Counted from the first letter of the stretch, positions 1 to 9,018 are shown. The stretch: 10,717 bases of DNA from Candidatus Fraserbacteria bacterium RBG_16_55_9 (GCA_001778455.1 MFGX01000006.1:1-10717), one strand, 5' to 3'. Notes: generated by a model not told the origin, from the letters alone. Program-made: numbers and translations.

Positions 1-705
1 ATGGCTGACCCAACCAAAGTAAAAGAGATCATGGAGGCAGTGACCATCCCCGTGATGGCCAAGTGCCGAATCGGTCACTTCGTGGAAGCGCAAATTTTGG
101 AGGCTCTCGGGGCCGATTACATCGACGAAAGTGAAGTCTTGACTCCCGCTGACCCGGAGAATCACATTGACAAGTGGCAATTTAAGGTGCCCTTCGTCTG
201 CGGTGCACGCGATCTGCCGGAAGCGTGCCGACGCATGGCCGAAGGAGCCGCCATGATCCGCACCAAGGGCGAGGCCGGCACCGGCAACGTCATCGAGGCC
301 GTCCGCCACATGCGTGTCATGAATCGTCAACTACGCCAAGTGGTGAATTCCCCCGATGATGAACTCGTCAAGCTCTCGAAAGAGTGGGGCGCACCTCTAG
401 AGATTCTAAAGCTCATCAAAGCAGCCGGAAAACTGCCCGTCGTCAACTTCGCGGCTGGAGGACTCGCCACTCCCGCCGATGCCGCTCTCATGATGCAACT
501 CGGCTGCGATGGCGTATTCGTAGGTTCCGGCATCTTTAAGTCCAGCGATCCAAAGAAGCGGGCGCGCGCGATCGTGCTCGCCGTGACATACTTCACCGAT
601 CCGGCGAAACTCGCCGAGATCTCCGCCGGATTGGGCGAGCCAATGAAGGGTCTCGAAATCGGACTCCTCAAGCCCGAAGAGATGCTCCAGACACGCGGAC
701 ACTGA
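1..705 (+). CDS. pdxS: Pyridoxal 5'-phosphate synthase lyase subunit PdxS (5'-truncated by window edge)
   Basis: This is the synthase subunit of DXP-independent vitamin B6 synthesis: it condenses ribose 5-phosphate, glyceraldehyde 3-phosphate and ammonia (supplied by PdxT) into pyridoxal 5'-phosphate in the cytoplasm. The visible 234 residues align with the family from about residue 61 of the usual ~294, so the ATG at base 1 is an internal methionine and roughly 60 N-terminal residues lie upstream of the window. Both catalytic lysines are present: K21 in MAKCRIGH (Lys81 in B. subtilis numbering) and K89 in RTKGEAGTGN (Lys149). Other hallmarks are DYIDESEVLTPAD (39-51), PFVCGARDL (64-72), the phosphate-binding stretch NFAAGGLATPADAALMMQLG, and DGVFVGSGIFKS. 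The C-terminus is complete. The gene ends 5 bases before pdxT, its obligate partner. Identification is very secure. Confidence 0.97.
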   Translation: MADPTKVKEIMEAVTIPVMAKCRIGHFVEAQILEALGADYIDESEVLTPADPENHIDKWQFKVPFVCGARDLPEACRRMAEGAAMIRTKGEAGTGNVIEAVRHMRVMNRQLRQVVNSPDDELVKLSKEWGAPLEILKLIKAAGKLPVVNFAAGGLATPADAALMMQLGCDGVFVGSGIFKSSDPKKRARAIVLAVTYFTDPAKLAEISAGLGEPMKGLEIGLLKPEEMLQTRGH

Positions 706-710
706 AAAAA

Positions 711-1271
711 ATGAAGGTCGGCGTACTGGGGCTCCAAGGGGACTTCCGCGAGCATCTTCAGGTTCTGAAGAGACTGGACGTCGAGGCACGTGACGTGCGC
801 ACGACAAAAGACCTGGCAGAGGTCAATGCACTCATCCTCCCCGGTGGGGAGAGCACAACCATGGTTCACCTCATGGCCCAAGACGGGCTAGATCAAGCCA
901 TCAAAGAACGCCACCGCAAAGGAATGCCTCTCTATGGAACTTGTGCCGGGATGATTCTTCTCGCTCAAGAGATCGTGGACAGCAAACTCAGGGGCCTGGG
1001 CCTGATCGACATTGCTGTATCCCGCAATGCCTATGGTCGCCAGGTGGATAGCTTCGAAGCCGATCTTCAAATCAAGAACATCGGGGCATTTCATGCCGTC
1101 TTCATCCGCGCTCCAAAGATCATAAGACGTAGCTCCAGCGTAGAAGCGCTCGCCGAACACGAGGGGGCGCCCGTGCTCGCACGCCAAGGGCATGTGCTAG
1201 TCAGTAGCTTCCACCCGGAACTGACGAACGATACTCGCATTCACGAGTATTTTCTCAGTATGGTGGACTAG
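711..1271 (+). CDS. pdxT: Pyridoxal 5'-phosphate synthase glutaminase subunit PdxT
   Basis: This class I glutamine amidotransferase hydrolyses glutamine and channels ammonia to PdxS in the PLP synthase complex. At 186 residues it has normal family length. The start MKVGVLGLQGDFREH matches the usual PdxT N-terminus. The oxyanion region LPGGEST (43-49), the nucleophile C78 in GTCAGM, and the His/Glu pair H168/E170 in FHPEL complete the catalytic triad. It begins 5 bases after the pdxS stop. No Shine-Dalgarno sequence is visible; the start is preceded only by a run of A (705-711 including the A of ATG), so translation is probably coupled to pdxS. Very secure. Confidence 0.97.
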   Translation: MKVGVLGLQGDFREHLQVLKRLDVEARDVRTTKDLAEVNALILPGGESTTMVHLMAQDGLDQAIKERHRKGMPLYGTCAGMILLAQEIVDSKLRGLGLIDIAVSRNAYGRQVDSFEADLQIKNIGAFHAVFIRAPKIIRRSSSVEALAEHEGAPVLARQGHVLVSSFHPELTNDTRIHEYFLSMVD

Positions 1272-1273
1272 AG

Positions 1274-1280
1274 AAGGGGG
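1274..1280 (+). promoter_or_regulatory. Ribosome binding site of the GAPDH-like gene
   Basis: The purine run AAGGGGG lies 5 bases before the ATG at 1286 and just after the pdxT stop. It is one of the clearer Shine-Dalgarno-like sites in this gene run and supports the chosen start. Confidence 0.6.
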
Positions 1281-1285
1281 TAGCC

Positions 1286-2359
1286 ATGGCAAAGCAGAGA
1301 AGCGTACTCGTCGTCGGAACAGGGACTATTGGGGAACCCTTGATCGGGCTTCTCTCGGTGATGAGAGAGCAAGCCGGCATTGACGAGATCATCTTTCATA
1401 AGAACAGTCCGCGTTTGGAGGATCGCCCTCGGATCAACCAACTCGTTCAAAAGGGGGCCAAGCTCGCCGTCGACGAAGAGAAAGTAGGCCAGTTCAAACA
1501 GTTGGGGATACTCCCCACGTATTCGAAATTGGAAGCGCTCGAACGAGCCGCCGTGGTCATCGACTGCACACCCAAAGGCACGGGCAGGAAGAACAAGAAA
1601 GAACTGTACGAGAAATTTGAGAAGAGCGCTCTTGGATTCATCGCTCAGGGGAGCGAGTTTGGCTTCGGCAAGATGTACGTGCATGGAGTCAACGACGAGG
1701 CGCTTGCCCATGGGAAAGACAAATACATTCAAGTCGTCAGTTGCAACACCCACAATCTGGCTGTGCTGGTTCACACACTGGCGCTTGCTGAGGGACGCGA
1801 TAACTTAAAAGCCGGACGGTTTGTGTGCATGCGCCGGGATAGTGACATCAGCCAGGAAAGCGAATCCGTCTCTTCTCCGGAAGTGGGAGATCATGGGGAC
1901 GAGCGCTTCGGCACACACCACGCTCGCGACGCGTTCCATCTCTTTCAGACGCTAGAGCTAGATCTCAACCTCTTCTCTTCCGCAATTGTCCTCAACACGC
2001 AATATATGCACACGATCTGGTTTGATCTTCAGCTCAAGCGCCCGACGACTCTGGAGAAGATCCGACAACGCTTGGAAGAGAACCCACGCATCGCCGTCAC
2101 CCATAAGCACAGCGCGAACCTCATCTTCTCCTTCGGCCGCGACCACGGGTACTATGGGCGCATTCTGAGCAACACCGTAGTGGCGTTGCCCTCGCTCCAC
2201 CTCAGCCAAGAGGGCACAGAACTGCGTGGCTTCTGCTTCACTCCACAAGACGGCAATTCTCTCCTCTCGAGCGTTGCGGCCACTCTCTGGTTCCTGAGCC
2301 CGGGGGACTACACGGAGCGACTGAGCTCACTCAGCCCGTTCTTCTATAAAGAAATCTAA
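1286..2359 (+). CDS. Divergent type II (archaeal-type) glyceraldehyde-3-phosphate dehydrogenase-like protein
   Basis: 357 residues. The N-terminus has a Rossmann dinucleotide motif, GTGTIG (11-16), where archaeal type II GAPDH has GYGTIG followed by a basic pair; here E-P follows. Next come DCTPKGTG (93-100; archaeal DTTPNGVG), the catalytic cysteine C153 in VVSCNTHNL (archaeal VVSCNTT), MRRDSD (182-187; archaeal VRRxAD), THHARD (210-215; archaeal SHHAKD) and QYMHTIW (239-245). H242 there aligns with the catalytic His219 of the Sulfolobus solfataricus enzyme. I made this alignment from memory, but the order and spacing of motifs agree throughout. The family oxidises glyceraldehyde 3-phosphate to 1,3-bisphosphoglycerate with NAD(P)+. 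Departures: the second Thr after the cysteine is His156, and the GPxN loop after the RR motif is not recognisable, so substrate or phosphate handling may differ. It is about 15-20 residues longer than typical archaeal forms. It sits 14 bases after pdxT. The fold assignment is fairly sure; the exact activity is not. Confidence 0.78.
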   Translation: MAKQRSVLVVGTGTIGEPLIGLLSVMREQAGIDEIIFHKNSPRLEDRPRINQLVQKGAKLAVDEEKVGQFKQLGILPTYSKLEALERAAVVIDCTPKGTGRKNKKELYEKFEKSALGFIAQGSEFGFGKMYVHGVNDEALAHGKDKYIQVVSCNTHNLAVLVHTLALAEGRDNLKAGRFVCMRRDSDISQESESVSSPEVGDHGDERFGTHHARDAFHLFQTLELDLNLFSSAIVLNTQYMHTIWFDLQLKRPTTLEKIRQRLEENPRIAVTHKHSANLIFSFGRDHGYYGRILSNTVVALPSLHLSQEGTELRGFCFTPQDGNSLLSSVAATLWFLSPGDYTERLSSLSPFFYKEI

Positions 2360-2362
2360 GCT

Positions 2363-3121
2363 ATGTCCGTGCGGGAAACCCTGCAAGCTGTGGGGAACGG
2401 AGCCGTCTTGGGGACGTTGACGTTGCTCTATCCACCGCGCTGCCCTCTTTGTGAAGTCCCTCTGGAGGAGGATTGCTCGAAAGGGCTTCGCTTTGTCTGT
2501 GAAGGCTGTCTATCCCAGATCCAGCGAGTTATGCCTCCTTGGTGTGCGCGTTGTGGAGATCCTCTCGAAGAAGGGCGCGATCTTTGTGTGCGCTGCGCCT
2601 TTGAGAAAGTCCCGTTTGAGTGCGCACGTTCGTTCGGCCTCTACGAGGGCGTGCTAGCTCGGCTCACTCAGCGCCTGAAATTTCAGAAAGAGCCAGCTCT
2701 AACAAGAGAGCTTGCCCCACTGCTCGCACAAGCGCTCGAACAAGAGGGCCTTTTCCAGTGCATCGAGGGGATCACGTTCGTGCCCATGAGCCGAAGGAGC
2801 CTGTGGGCTCGCGGATTCAATCAGTCACAGCTTCTAGCTCAGCGCTTGGGAGCACTGGTAGATAAGCCCGTCTTCGCCACGCTCTGGAAGCATCGGGAAA
2901 CCCGACCCCAAGTGGAGCTCTCTGGGCAAGAGCGCCTAGAGAATTTGAGAGGTGCATTTGCTCCGCTACGTCCGGCTCAATGCGAGCGAATTCTCTTGAT
3001 CGACGACGTCTATACGACGGGCGCGACTACCACAGAATGCAGTCGCGCACTGCAGTCCGCGGGCTATCCACACGTGTATGTTCTCACCCTTGCCCGCGCT
3101 CCCATCAGCTCAGGAAGATAA
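2363..3121 (+). CDS. comF: ComF family phosphoribosyltransferase-like protein
   Basis: 252 residues, typical for the ComF/GntX family. The N-terminal zinc-ribbon part has four regularly spaced CxxC pairs: C27/C30 (CPLC after YPPR), C46/C49, C61/C64 and C75/C78. The C-terminal type I phosphoribosyltransferase fold carries RGFNQSQLLA (150-159) and the PRPP-binding loop ILLIDDVYTTGATTTE (210-225), with the adjacent acidic D214/D215. In B. subtilis ComF functions in DNA uptake and E. coli GntX belongs to the same family, but most homologues have no proven reaction. No other competence gene is nearby, so a role in DNA uptake cannot be inferred here. The gene starts 3 bases after the GAPDH-like gene without a visible Shine-Dalgarno sequence, and its stop directly abuts the next start. 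Family assignment is secure, function is not. Confidence 0.9.
   Translation: MSVRETLQAVGNGAVLGTLTLLYPPRCPLCEVPLEEDCSKGLRFVCEGCLSQIQRVMPPWCARCGDPLEEGRDLCVRCAFEKVPFECARSFGLYEGVLARLTQRLKFQKEPALTRELAPLLAQALEQEGLFQCIEGITFVPMSRRSLWARGFNQSQLLAQRLGALVDKPVFATLWKHRETRPQVELSGQERLENLRGAFAPLRPAQCERILLIDDVYTTGATTTECSRALQSAGYPHVYVLTLARAPISSGR
3112..3117 (+). promoter_or_regulatory. Ribosome binding site of the MBL-fold gene
   Basis: AGGAAG sits inside the last codons of comF, about 5 bases before a GTG at 3122 and about 11 bases before an ATG at 3128. The spacing slightly favours the GTG, but initiation at the ATG (two residues shorter) is also possible. Confidence 0.45.
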
Positions 3122-3718
3122 GTGAATATGCAGGTTGAAAAGCGAATTCTCACAGATTATCAATCGAACTGCTATGTTGTGGAATCTCAGGGAGAAGCGA
3201 TGATCATCGATCCCGGAGAACCCAGCCCAAAGATCGTAGAAATCGTCGCTGGGATGGCCGTGAAGTACATCGTGAATACCCACGCTCACCCCGATCACAT
3301 TGGCGGAGATGAATATCTCAAAGGGCAACTCAAGGCACCCCTTCTACTGCCCCGTGAAGATCTCGAACTCTTTCAAATTCTCCTCGGCGATGTCCTCAAG
3401 CCCGATCAACTTCTTCAAGAAGGCGACACGCTCGAAGTTGGACAAGTACAATTTGAAGTCCTTAAGACGCCCGGCCACACGCCAGGGAGCGTGATCCTGC
3501 TCGAACGTCGTGAACGTGTGATCTTCACCGGAGACCTCCTGTTTGCCGGCTCCATTGGGAGGACGGATTTCCCAGGCGGTTCGGACATCGAGATGCGGAA
3601 ATCCCTAGAGAGACTCGTTAAGCTGGAGGGCGATTGGCGCGTCTACCCGGGACACGGCCCAGAGACGAGCTTGAGCCAAGAGCGTTGGACGAATCCGTTC
3701 TTGGCAGGACTGGGGTGA
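3122..3718 (+). CDS. MBL-fold metallo-hydrolase (glyoxalase II-like, YcbL/GloB type)
   Basis: A compact 198-residue cytoplasmic metallo-beta-lactamase-fold hydrolase without a signal peptide. The full dinuclear metal ligand set is visible: H54, H56, D58 and H59 in THAHPDH, H119 in TPGHTPGS, D138 in FTGDLLF, and H178 in YPGHGPET. GSIGRTDFPGG (143-153) is typical of the short glyoxalase II-like (YcbL-type) clade. It lacks the C-terminal helical substrate domain of full-length glyoxalase II, so it probably hydrolyses a thioester or related small molecule; the substrate cannot be read from sequence. The start is GTG immediately after the comF TAA (no gap), with ATG at 3128 as the alternative. The stop TGA overlaps the dnaG ribosome binding site. 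Fold very sure, substrate unknown. Confidence 0.92.
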   Translation: MNMQVEKRILTDYQSNCYVVESQGEAMIIDPGEPSPKIVEIVAGMAVKYIVNTHAHPDHIGGDEYLKGQLKAPLLLPREDLELFQILLGDVLKPDQLLQEGDTLEVGQVQFEVLKTPGHTPGSVILLERRERVIFTGDLLFAGSIGRTDFPGGSDIEMRKSLERLVKLEGDWRVYPGHGPETSLSQERWTNPFLAGLG

Positions 3719-3722
3719 GGAG
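3717..3722 (+). promoter_or_regulatory. Ribosome binding site that decides the dnaG start
   Basis: GAGGAG overlaps the MBL gene's stop codon. It touches the first ATG (3723) with no spacer but lies 6 bases before the second in-frame ATG (3729), which makes 3729 the more likely start of dnaG. Confidence 0.6.
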
Positions 3723-5514
3723 ATGACCATGGCCACGCGCGACGAGATTGAGGAGATCCGCACGCGAGTGGATATCGTTGCTCTGATCTCTCGATATGTG
3801 ACCGTGCGCCCCAGCGGGAAGAATTTCTTGGCGATCTGCCCTTTCCACCCCGATAAAGCCCCCTCATTCACCATCAGCCCAGAGAAAGGGCTTTTCCATT
3901 GTTTCGGCTGCGGTGAAGGGGGAGATGTCTTCAAGTTCCTGATGAAGATCGAGCGAATCGAGTTCCCAGAAGCTGTCAATCGCTTAGCTGCCCAAGCGGG
4001 CATCTCACTCAAGAGTGAGCGCTTGCCCTCTGATAGCTTGGTTCAACTTCGAGAACTCGTGGAACGAGTTGCGCGCCATTACGAGCGCAGACTCAAAGAA
4101 CCCGTGGGAAAGCGGGCTTTGCAATATCTACTGGAGCGAGGGCTCACCCCGGAGGTCATCTCGCGATTTCGCCTGGGGTACGCTCCACCTGCAGGCGAGG
4201 ATTTGCTCAAAGCATTCAAGGGCCAAGAAGAGCAGTTGAGTCGTTCGGGCGTAGTGATGGAAGGAGAACGGGGTCGCTGGAGTTTTTTTCGGGACCGAGT
4301 GATCTTCCCAGTCTTGTCCAGCCAAGGCGAGGTTGCTGGGTTTGCGGGGCGCACGCTGAGCAACGAAGAACCCAAATATCTCAATACGAAAAACACGCCA
4401 CTCTTCGAGAAGAGTCGACTCCTCTATGGGCTACCCTGGGCACGCTCGGCCTTCACAACACATGGAGAAGCCCTTCTCGTTGAAGGCTACATGGACGTCA
4501 TCATGAGCCACCAGCATGGGTTCGCCCACGCCGTAGCCAGCATGGGTACGGCTTTCACAGAAGAGCAAGCCCGATTGCTCAAGCGTTTCGTCTCACGCGT
4601 GCTCATCGCCTACGACCGAGATGTGGCCGGTCGCTCCGCAACGCTGCGCGGGATGAAGCAACTCCTCAGCACCGGTCTCGAAGTTTCTATCGTTCTTTTG
4701 CCCACCGGAGAAGATCCAGACGAACTGCTACGTCGAGAGGGACAAGAAGCATTTCAAAACCTCTTGCGCCAAGCGGTGCCTTTCCCCGAGTTTTACATCC
4801 AAGCGTTGCTGGAGGAGAATGACGCGCGTAGCCTCAGGGGACAAGAGCAGATTCTCACGTCAGCGCGGGCATTTCTTCAAGATTTAGAAAGCCCCGCGCT
4901 TCGTGCTCAAGTCCTGAAGGAGATCTCCGGGAGCCTAGATATCCCCATGGAAGACCTCTTGGGGGTGAAAGGACGTGAGGCGAGCGTTATAATTGGCAGC
5001 GGTGCCCCGGATAAACAAAGTTGGGGGGTGGAAGAGCATTTGATGTACCTCATGCTCCAGGGGGAGTACCCCATCGAACGGGCGACGCGCGAACTTAAAC
5101 CCGAGGATTTCCAGAGATTCTCACGGGCTATGGAGACCCTCTTCTCGCTCTATCGGGAGGAGGCAGCTCCGCCCGATCGAATCGCAGGCACTCGAGGCCA
5201 GCACCTTCTCAACGAGTGGCTCTCGCGGCTCGACTCGGAAGATCAGGAGGAGCTGCGTGAACTTGCCGTAAGCGAGCGCCGCGATGCGGACAGTGAGAGG
5301 GCTATCGCTCAACTCCTCGGGCAACTTCGCTTGATGAGCGTGGAACGTCGCTTGAACGCACTGGAGCGCGAGATCAAAGAGTCGCAGAGGCGTCACGACA
5401 ATGCGACAATTCAACCATTGCAGCAAGAGCAACAAGAACTCTTTAAGGAACGCCGCCAACTCCTTCGGCAATTGGGGTGGGGGGCTAGCGTAGCCAAAGG
5501 AGGCGGGAGAAGAG

Positions 5515-5522
<8 letters not shown>
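3723..5522 (+). CDS. dnaG: DNA primase DnaG
   Basis: DnaG synthesises RNA primers at the replication fork together with the DnaB helicase. From 3723 the protein has 599 residues; from 3729, which the Shine-Dalgarno spacing favours, 597 (MATRDEIEEI). Domains in order: an N-terminal zinc-binding domain with C39, H42, C60 and C63 (CPFH ... CFGC); the catalytic core, including a conserved RDRVIFPV and GRTL region; a TOPRIM centre with E254 in VEGYMD and D298/D300 in YDRDVAGR; GEDPDELLRREG after it; and a helical C-terminal region (about 430-599) of the type that binds DnaB, ending in a charged coiled-coil-like stretch rich in E, R and Q. The residue between the two TOPRIM aspartates is Arg299 instead of the common Gly. 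The last 8 bases overlap the sigma factor gene, the usual dnaG-rpoD arrangement. Very secure. Confidence 0.98.
5496..5503 (+). promoter_or_regulatory. Ribosome binding site of the sigma factor gene
   Basis: AAAGGAGG lies within the end of dnaG, 11 bases before the ATG at 5515. A second purine run, GGGAGA (5505-5510), is closer at 4 bases. Together they give a strong initiation region and support a start inside dnaG. Confidence 0.55.
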
Positions 5523-6539
<1,017 letters not shown>

Positions 6540-6540
<1 letters not shown>

Positions 6541-7457
6541 TGAGATCTGACGATCCAATTCCTCTAATCCTGGGTCCCACCGGCGTAGGGAAATCCCGAG
6601 TGGCGTATGAGTTGGCTTTGCGCTTAAAGGGAGCGGAGATCCTCTCCGCCGACGCTCGATCAATTTACCGAGGCATGGATATTGGAACCGACAAACCCCC
6701 TCCGGAATGGCACGCGCACGCACCCCATCATTTGATCGACACAAAAGATCCGCATGAACTCTACAATGTCATGGGCTTCCGTCGCGATGCGATGCACATA
6801 CTCGAAGAGATTCGCCATCGGGGTGGCCGAGCGATTGTGGTCGGGGGAAGCACCCTTTACGTCGAGGCATTGGTCGGAAAACTCTTCGAGGGTCCCGCGG
6901 CTGACCCAGAGCTACGCCGCCGACTGCGAGATAGCCCACTCGAAGAACTGTACGAAAAACTTCAACGAGTTGATCCTCAAGCCGCGAAGAGAATTCACCC
7001 CCATGATCCTCAACGGATCGTGCGGGCCCTTGAGGTCTATGAGCTCACGGGAAGGCCGATCACCGAGCTCCAGCATGCTGCTTCCCTAAAGACTCCCTAT
7101 GCATTCCTAAAGATTGGTCTCCGTTGCGAGCGCACACTGCTCCACAAGCGAATTGATCAACGAGTGGATGAGATGATCACCCGAGGACTACTGGAAGAAG
7201 CCCGAGATCTCCAAGATCGGGTGCCTGCTGGCTCGCAGGCGTACAAGTCCAACGGGTATCGAGAGATGTTCGAGCATTTGGAAGGCAAGATTCCCACAGT
7301 GGAAGAAGCCATCGCGTTGATCAAGAAGCGCACCCGCGATCACGCACGACGGCAGATGGTCTACTTTAAGCGTGATCCAGAAACTCATTGGATTGACACG
7401 ACAGAGAAGGTGACGGAGCAGATCGTCTGCGAGGTTCTCTCGCTGATAGAATGCTAG
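6540..7457 (+). CDS. miaA: tRNA dimethylallyltransferase MiaA
   Basis: MiaA transfers a dimethylallyl group from dimethylallyl diphosphate to N6 of A37 in tRNAs that read codons starting with U. 305 residues, the usual length. Visible motifs: P-loop GPTGVGKS (12-19); the catalytic-Asp region SADARSIYRGMDIGTDKP (36-53, D38), in which the position often held by Gln is Ser; HHLID (63-67); GGSTLYVEAL (102-111); DPQRIVRALEVYELTG; KRIDQRVDEMI; SNGYREM; and RTRDHARRQMVYFKR near the C-terminus. The start is GTG at 6540, whose G is the last base of the sigma factor TAG. The P-loop sits only 11 residues in, so no later start is possible without damaging it. hfq, the common downstream neighbour of miaA, is absent. 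Very secure. Confidence 0.96.
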
Positions 7458-7461
7458 AGGA
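7456..7461 (+). promoter_or_regulatory. Purine-rich site directly abutting the nnr start
   Basis: AGAGGA includes the last two bases of the miaA stop and touches the nnr ATG without a spacer. No in-frame upstream start exists, because a TAG lies at 7447-7449. The family N-terminus (MKILTxxQM) confirms the ATG at 7462, so initiation probably relies on coupling to miaA translation. Confidence 0.4.
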
Positions 7462-9018
7462 ATGAAGATCCTCACGGGTCAGCAGATGAAGGATTTTGAC
7501 ACCCAAGCGATCCAGAAGTACGCCATTCCCAGCCTAATCTTGATGGAAAACGCCGGACGCGGCATCTCGCAAGTGCTTCACGATCGTATCGAGAATCTTA
7601 GCGACTGCCGTATTCTGATCATCGCGGGTAAGGGGAACAACGGCGGGGACGGTTTATGCGTAGCCAGACATCTCATGAGCATGGGTGTGACTGTAGAAGT
7701 ATTCATCGCCGGCTCTCCTGATCAACTCTCGCCGGAGACGCAAACTCAAGCTGAGATCCTCAAGCGCGCTGAATGCAAGATTCAATATCTGATGCAGCAA
7801 AGGGCACTCTCTACTCTGAAGGCATCGCTCCAACGCGCAGATATTGTCATTGATGCACTTTTGGGAATTGGGGTCAAAGGCCCTGTTCGCGAGCTTTTGC
7901 AGCCCATCATCGAGCAGATCAACCAGTGTGATGCGTTTGTTGTGGCTGCCGATCTGCCTTCCGGCGTAGATGCCGATACGGGCCACGTGGGCAACATCGC
8001 CGTGGAAGCGGATCTTACCGTCACACTCGAGTACCCCAAATTGGGACTTCTGCTCTATCCCGGTCGAGGCTATGCGGGCGAGATCGTTGCGACTCCAATC
8101 GGCTACCCCGCAACACTGAAAGCATCCTTCGAAAGCGGCATAGAGTGGGTTGATGATGAATATGTGCGCGCTCGGTTGCCTCAGAGAAAAGCGTACAGCC
8201 ACAAAGGCGATTACGGGCGTGTTCTTCTCATCGCCGGATCGCGCGGGCTTTCCGGTGCAGCGGTCATGGCCGCCGAGGCAGCACTCCGCTGTGGAGCAGG
8301 TCTGCTTTATATGGGGTATCCAGAGAGCTTGAGCCCGATCATCGAGCGCCGTCTGCTTGAGGCCGTAAAATTCCCGCTACCCGAAACCGGTGGGGCACTC
8401 TCAGAAGAAGCTCTAGAGATCATCGAACGCCTCATGAAGGAACCGGGGATGGACGTCTTGGCCATCGGGCCGGGGCTCTCGCGCAAACCCTCTGTTGTGA
8501 AGCTTCTTCACAAGCTCCTGCCGCAGGTCAAGGTTCCCATGGTGATCGATGCGGACGGTCTGAACGCTTTGGCTACACCCCAAGGGCGCAAGATCGTCAA
8601 GAAGCTACAAGCTTCAGCCATCCTGACTCCGCATCCGGGTGAGCTATCACGACTGATCGACCAAGAGATTTCCACCATCGAGTCTGACCGAGTGGGGATT
8701 GCTCGAAAGACGGCTCGTGATTTGGGTGTGATATTGGTGCTCAAAGGCATTCCTACAGTGACAGCGCGTCCCTCCGGAGAAATTTCCATCAACTCAACCG
8801 GGAATTCGGGCCTGGCGACCGGCGGCAGCGGTGATGTGCTCACCGGCCTGATTGCGGGCCTGATCGCTCAAGGTATGCCTCCAGAAGAGGCTGCACCTGC
8901 AGGTGTTTATCTACATGGCTTACTAGCCGATCGCTTAAAACCCGAACTGGGTGAGCGAGCCATGCTCCCAAGAGATCTTCTAAGAATCATGCCTAAGGTG
9001 CTCAAGGAGTTTGGCTAA
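7462..9018 (+). CDS. nnr: Bifunctional NAD(P)H-hydrate epimerase / ADP-dependent NAD(P)H-hydrate dehydratase
   Basis: This repair enzyme restores NADH and NADPH from their damaged hydrates: the N-terminal half epimerises R- and S-hydrates, and the C-terminal half dehydrates the S form using ADP. 518 residues, typical of the fused form. N-terminal YjeF_N domain (about 1-215): LILMENAGRG (25-34), IIAGKGNNGGDG (53-64), DALLGIGVKGPVREL (131-145) and AADLPSGVDADTG (162-174). C-terminal ribokinase-like NnrD domain (about 235-518): KGDYGRVLLIAGS (248-260), AIGPGLS (334-340), VIDADGLNAL (361-370), LTPHPGEL (388-395), VLKG (426-429), the nucleotide and catalytic motif GGSGDVLTG (454-462, D458), and AGVYLHGLLAD. 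It starts 4 bases after miaA and is the last gene of the + strand run. Very secure. Confidence 0.97.
   Translation: MKILTGQQMKDFDTQAIQKYAIPSLILMENAGRGISQVLHDRIENLSDCRILIIAGKGNNGGDGLCVARHLMSMGVTVEVFIAGSPDQLSPETQTQAEILKRAECKIQYLMQQRALSTLKASLQRADIVIDALLGIGVKGPVRELLQPIIEQINQCDAFVVAADLPSGVDADTGHVGNIAVEADLTVTLEYPKLGLLLYPGRGYAGEIVATPIGYPATLKASFESGIEWVDDEYVRARLPQRKAYSHKGDYGRVLLIAGSRGLSGAAVMAAEAALRCGAGLLYMGYPESLSPIIERRLLEAVKFPLPETGGALSEEALEIIERLMKEPGMDVLAIGPGLSRKPSVVKLLHKLLPQVKVPMVIDADGLNALATPQGRKIVKKLQASAILTPHPGELSRLIDQEISTIESDRVGIARKTARDLGVILVLKGIPTVTARPSGEISINSTGNSGLATGGSGDVLTGLIAGLIAQGMPPEEAAPAGVYLHGLLADRLKPELGERAMLPRDLLRIMPKVLKEFG

Noticed and set aside
1..3. ATG at base 1 as the pdxS start
   Set aside because: The family needs about 60 more N-terminal residues; this Met is the internal one in the conserved ARMADPT-type motif.
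327..881. Long - strand open frame across the pdxS-pdxT junction
   Set aside because: It lies fully opposite two conserved genes, shows no recognisable motif and crosses their junction; a shadow frame.
1286..2359. Erythrose-4-phosphate dehydrogenase serving B6 synthesis
   Set aside because: That enzyme belongs to the DXP-dependent route and is a type I GAPDH relative; here the DXP-independent pdxST pair is present and the motifs are type II.
2363..3121. Evidence for a natural competence locus
   Set aside because: Only a ComF-family protein is present; no comEA, comEC, dprA or pilus genes are in the window.
3122..3718. Beta-lactamase or antibiotic resistance gene
   Set aside because: No signal peptide, short length and the GSIGRTDFPGG motif point to a housekeeping glyoxalase II-like hydrolase.
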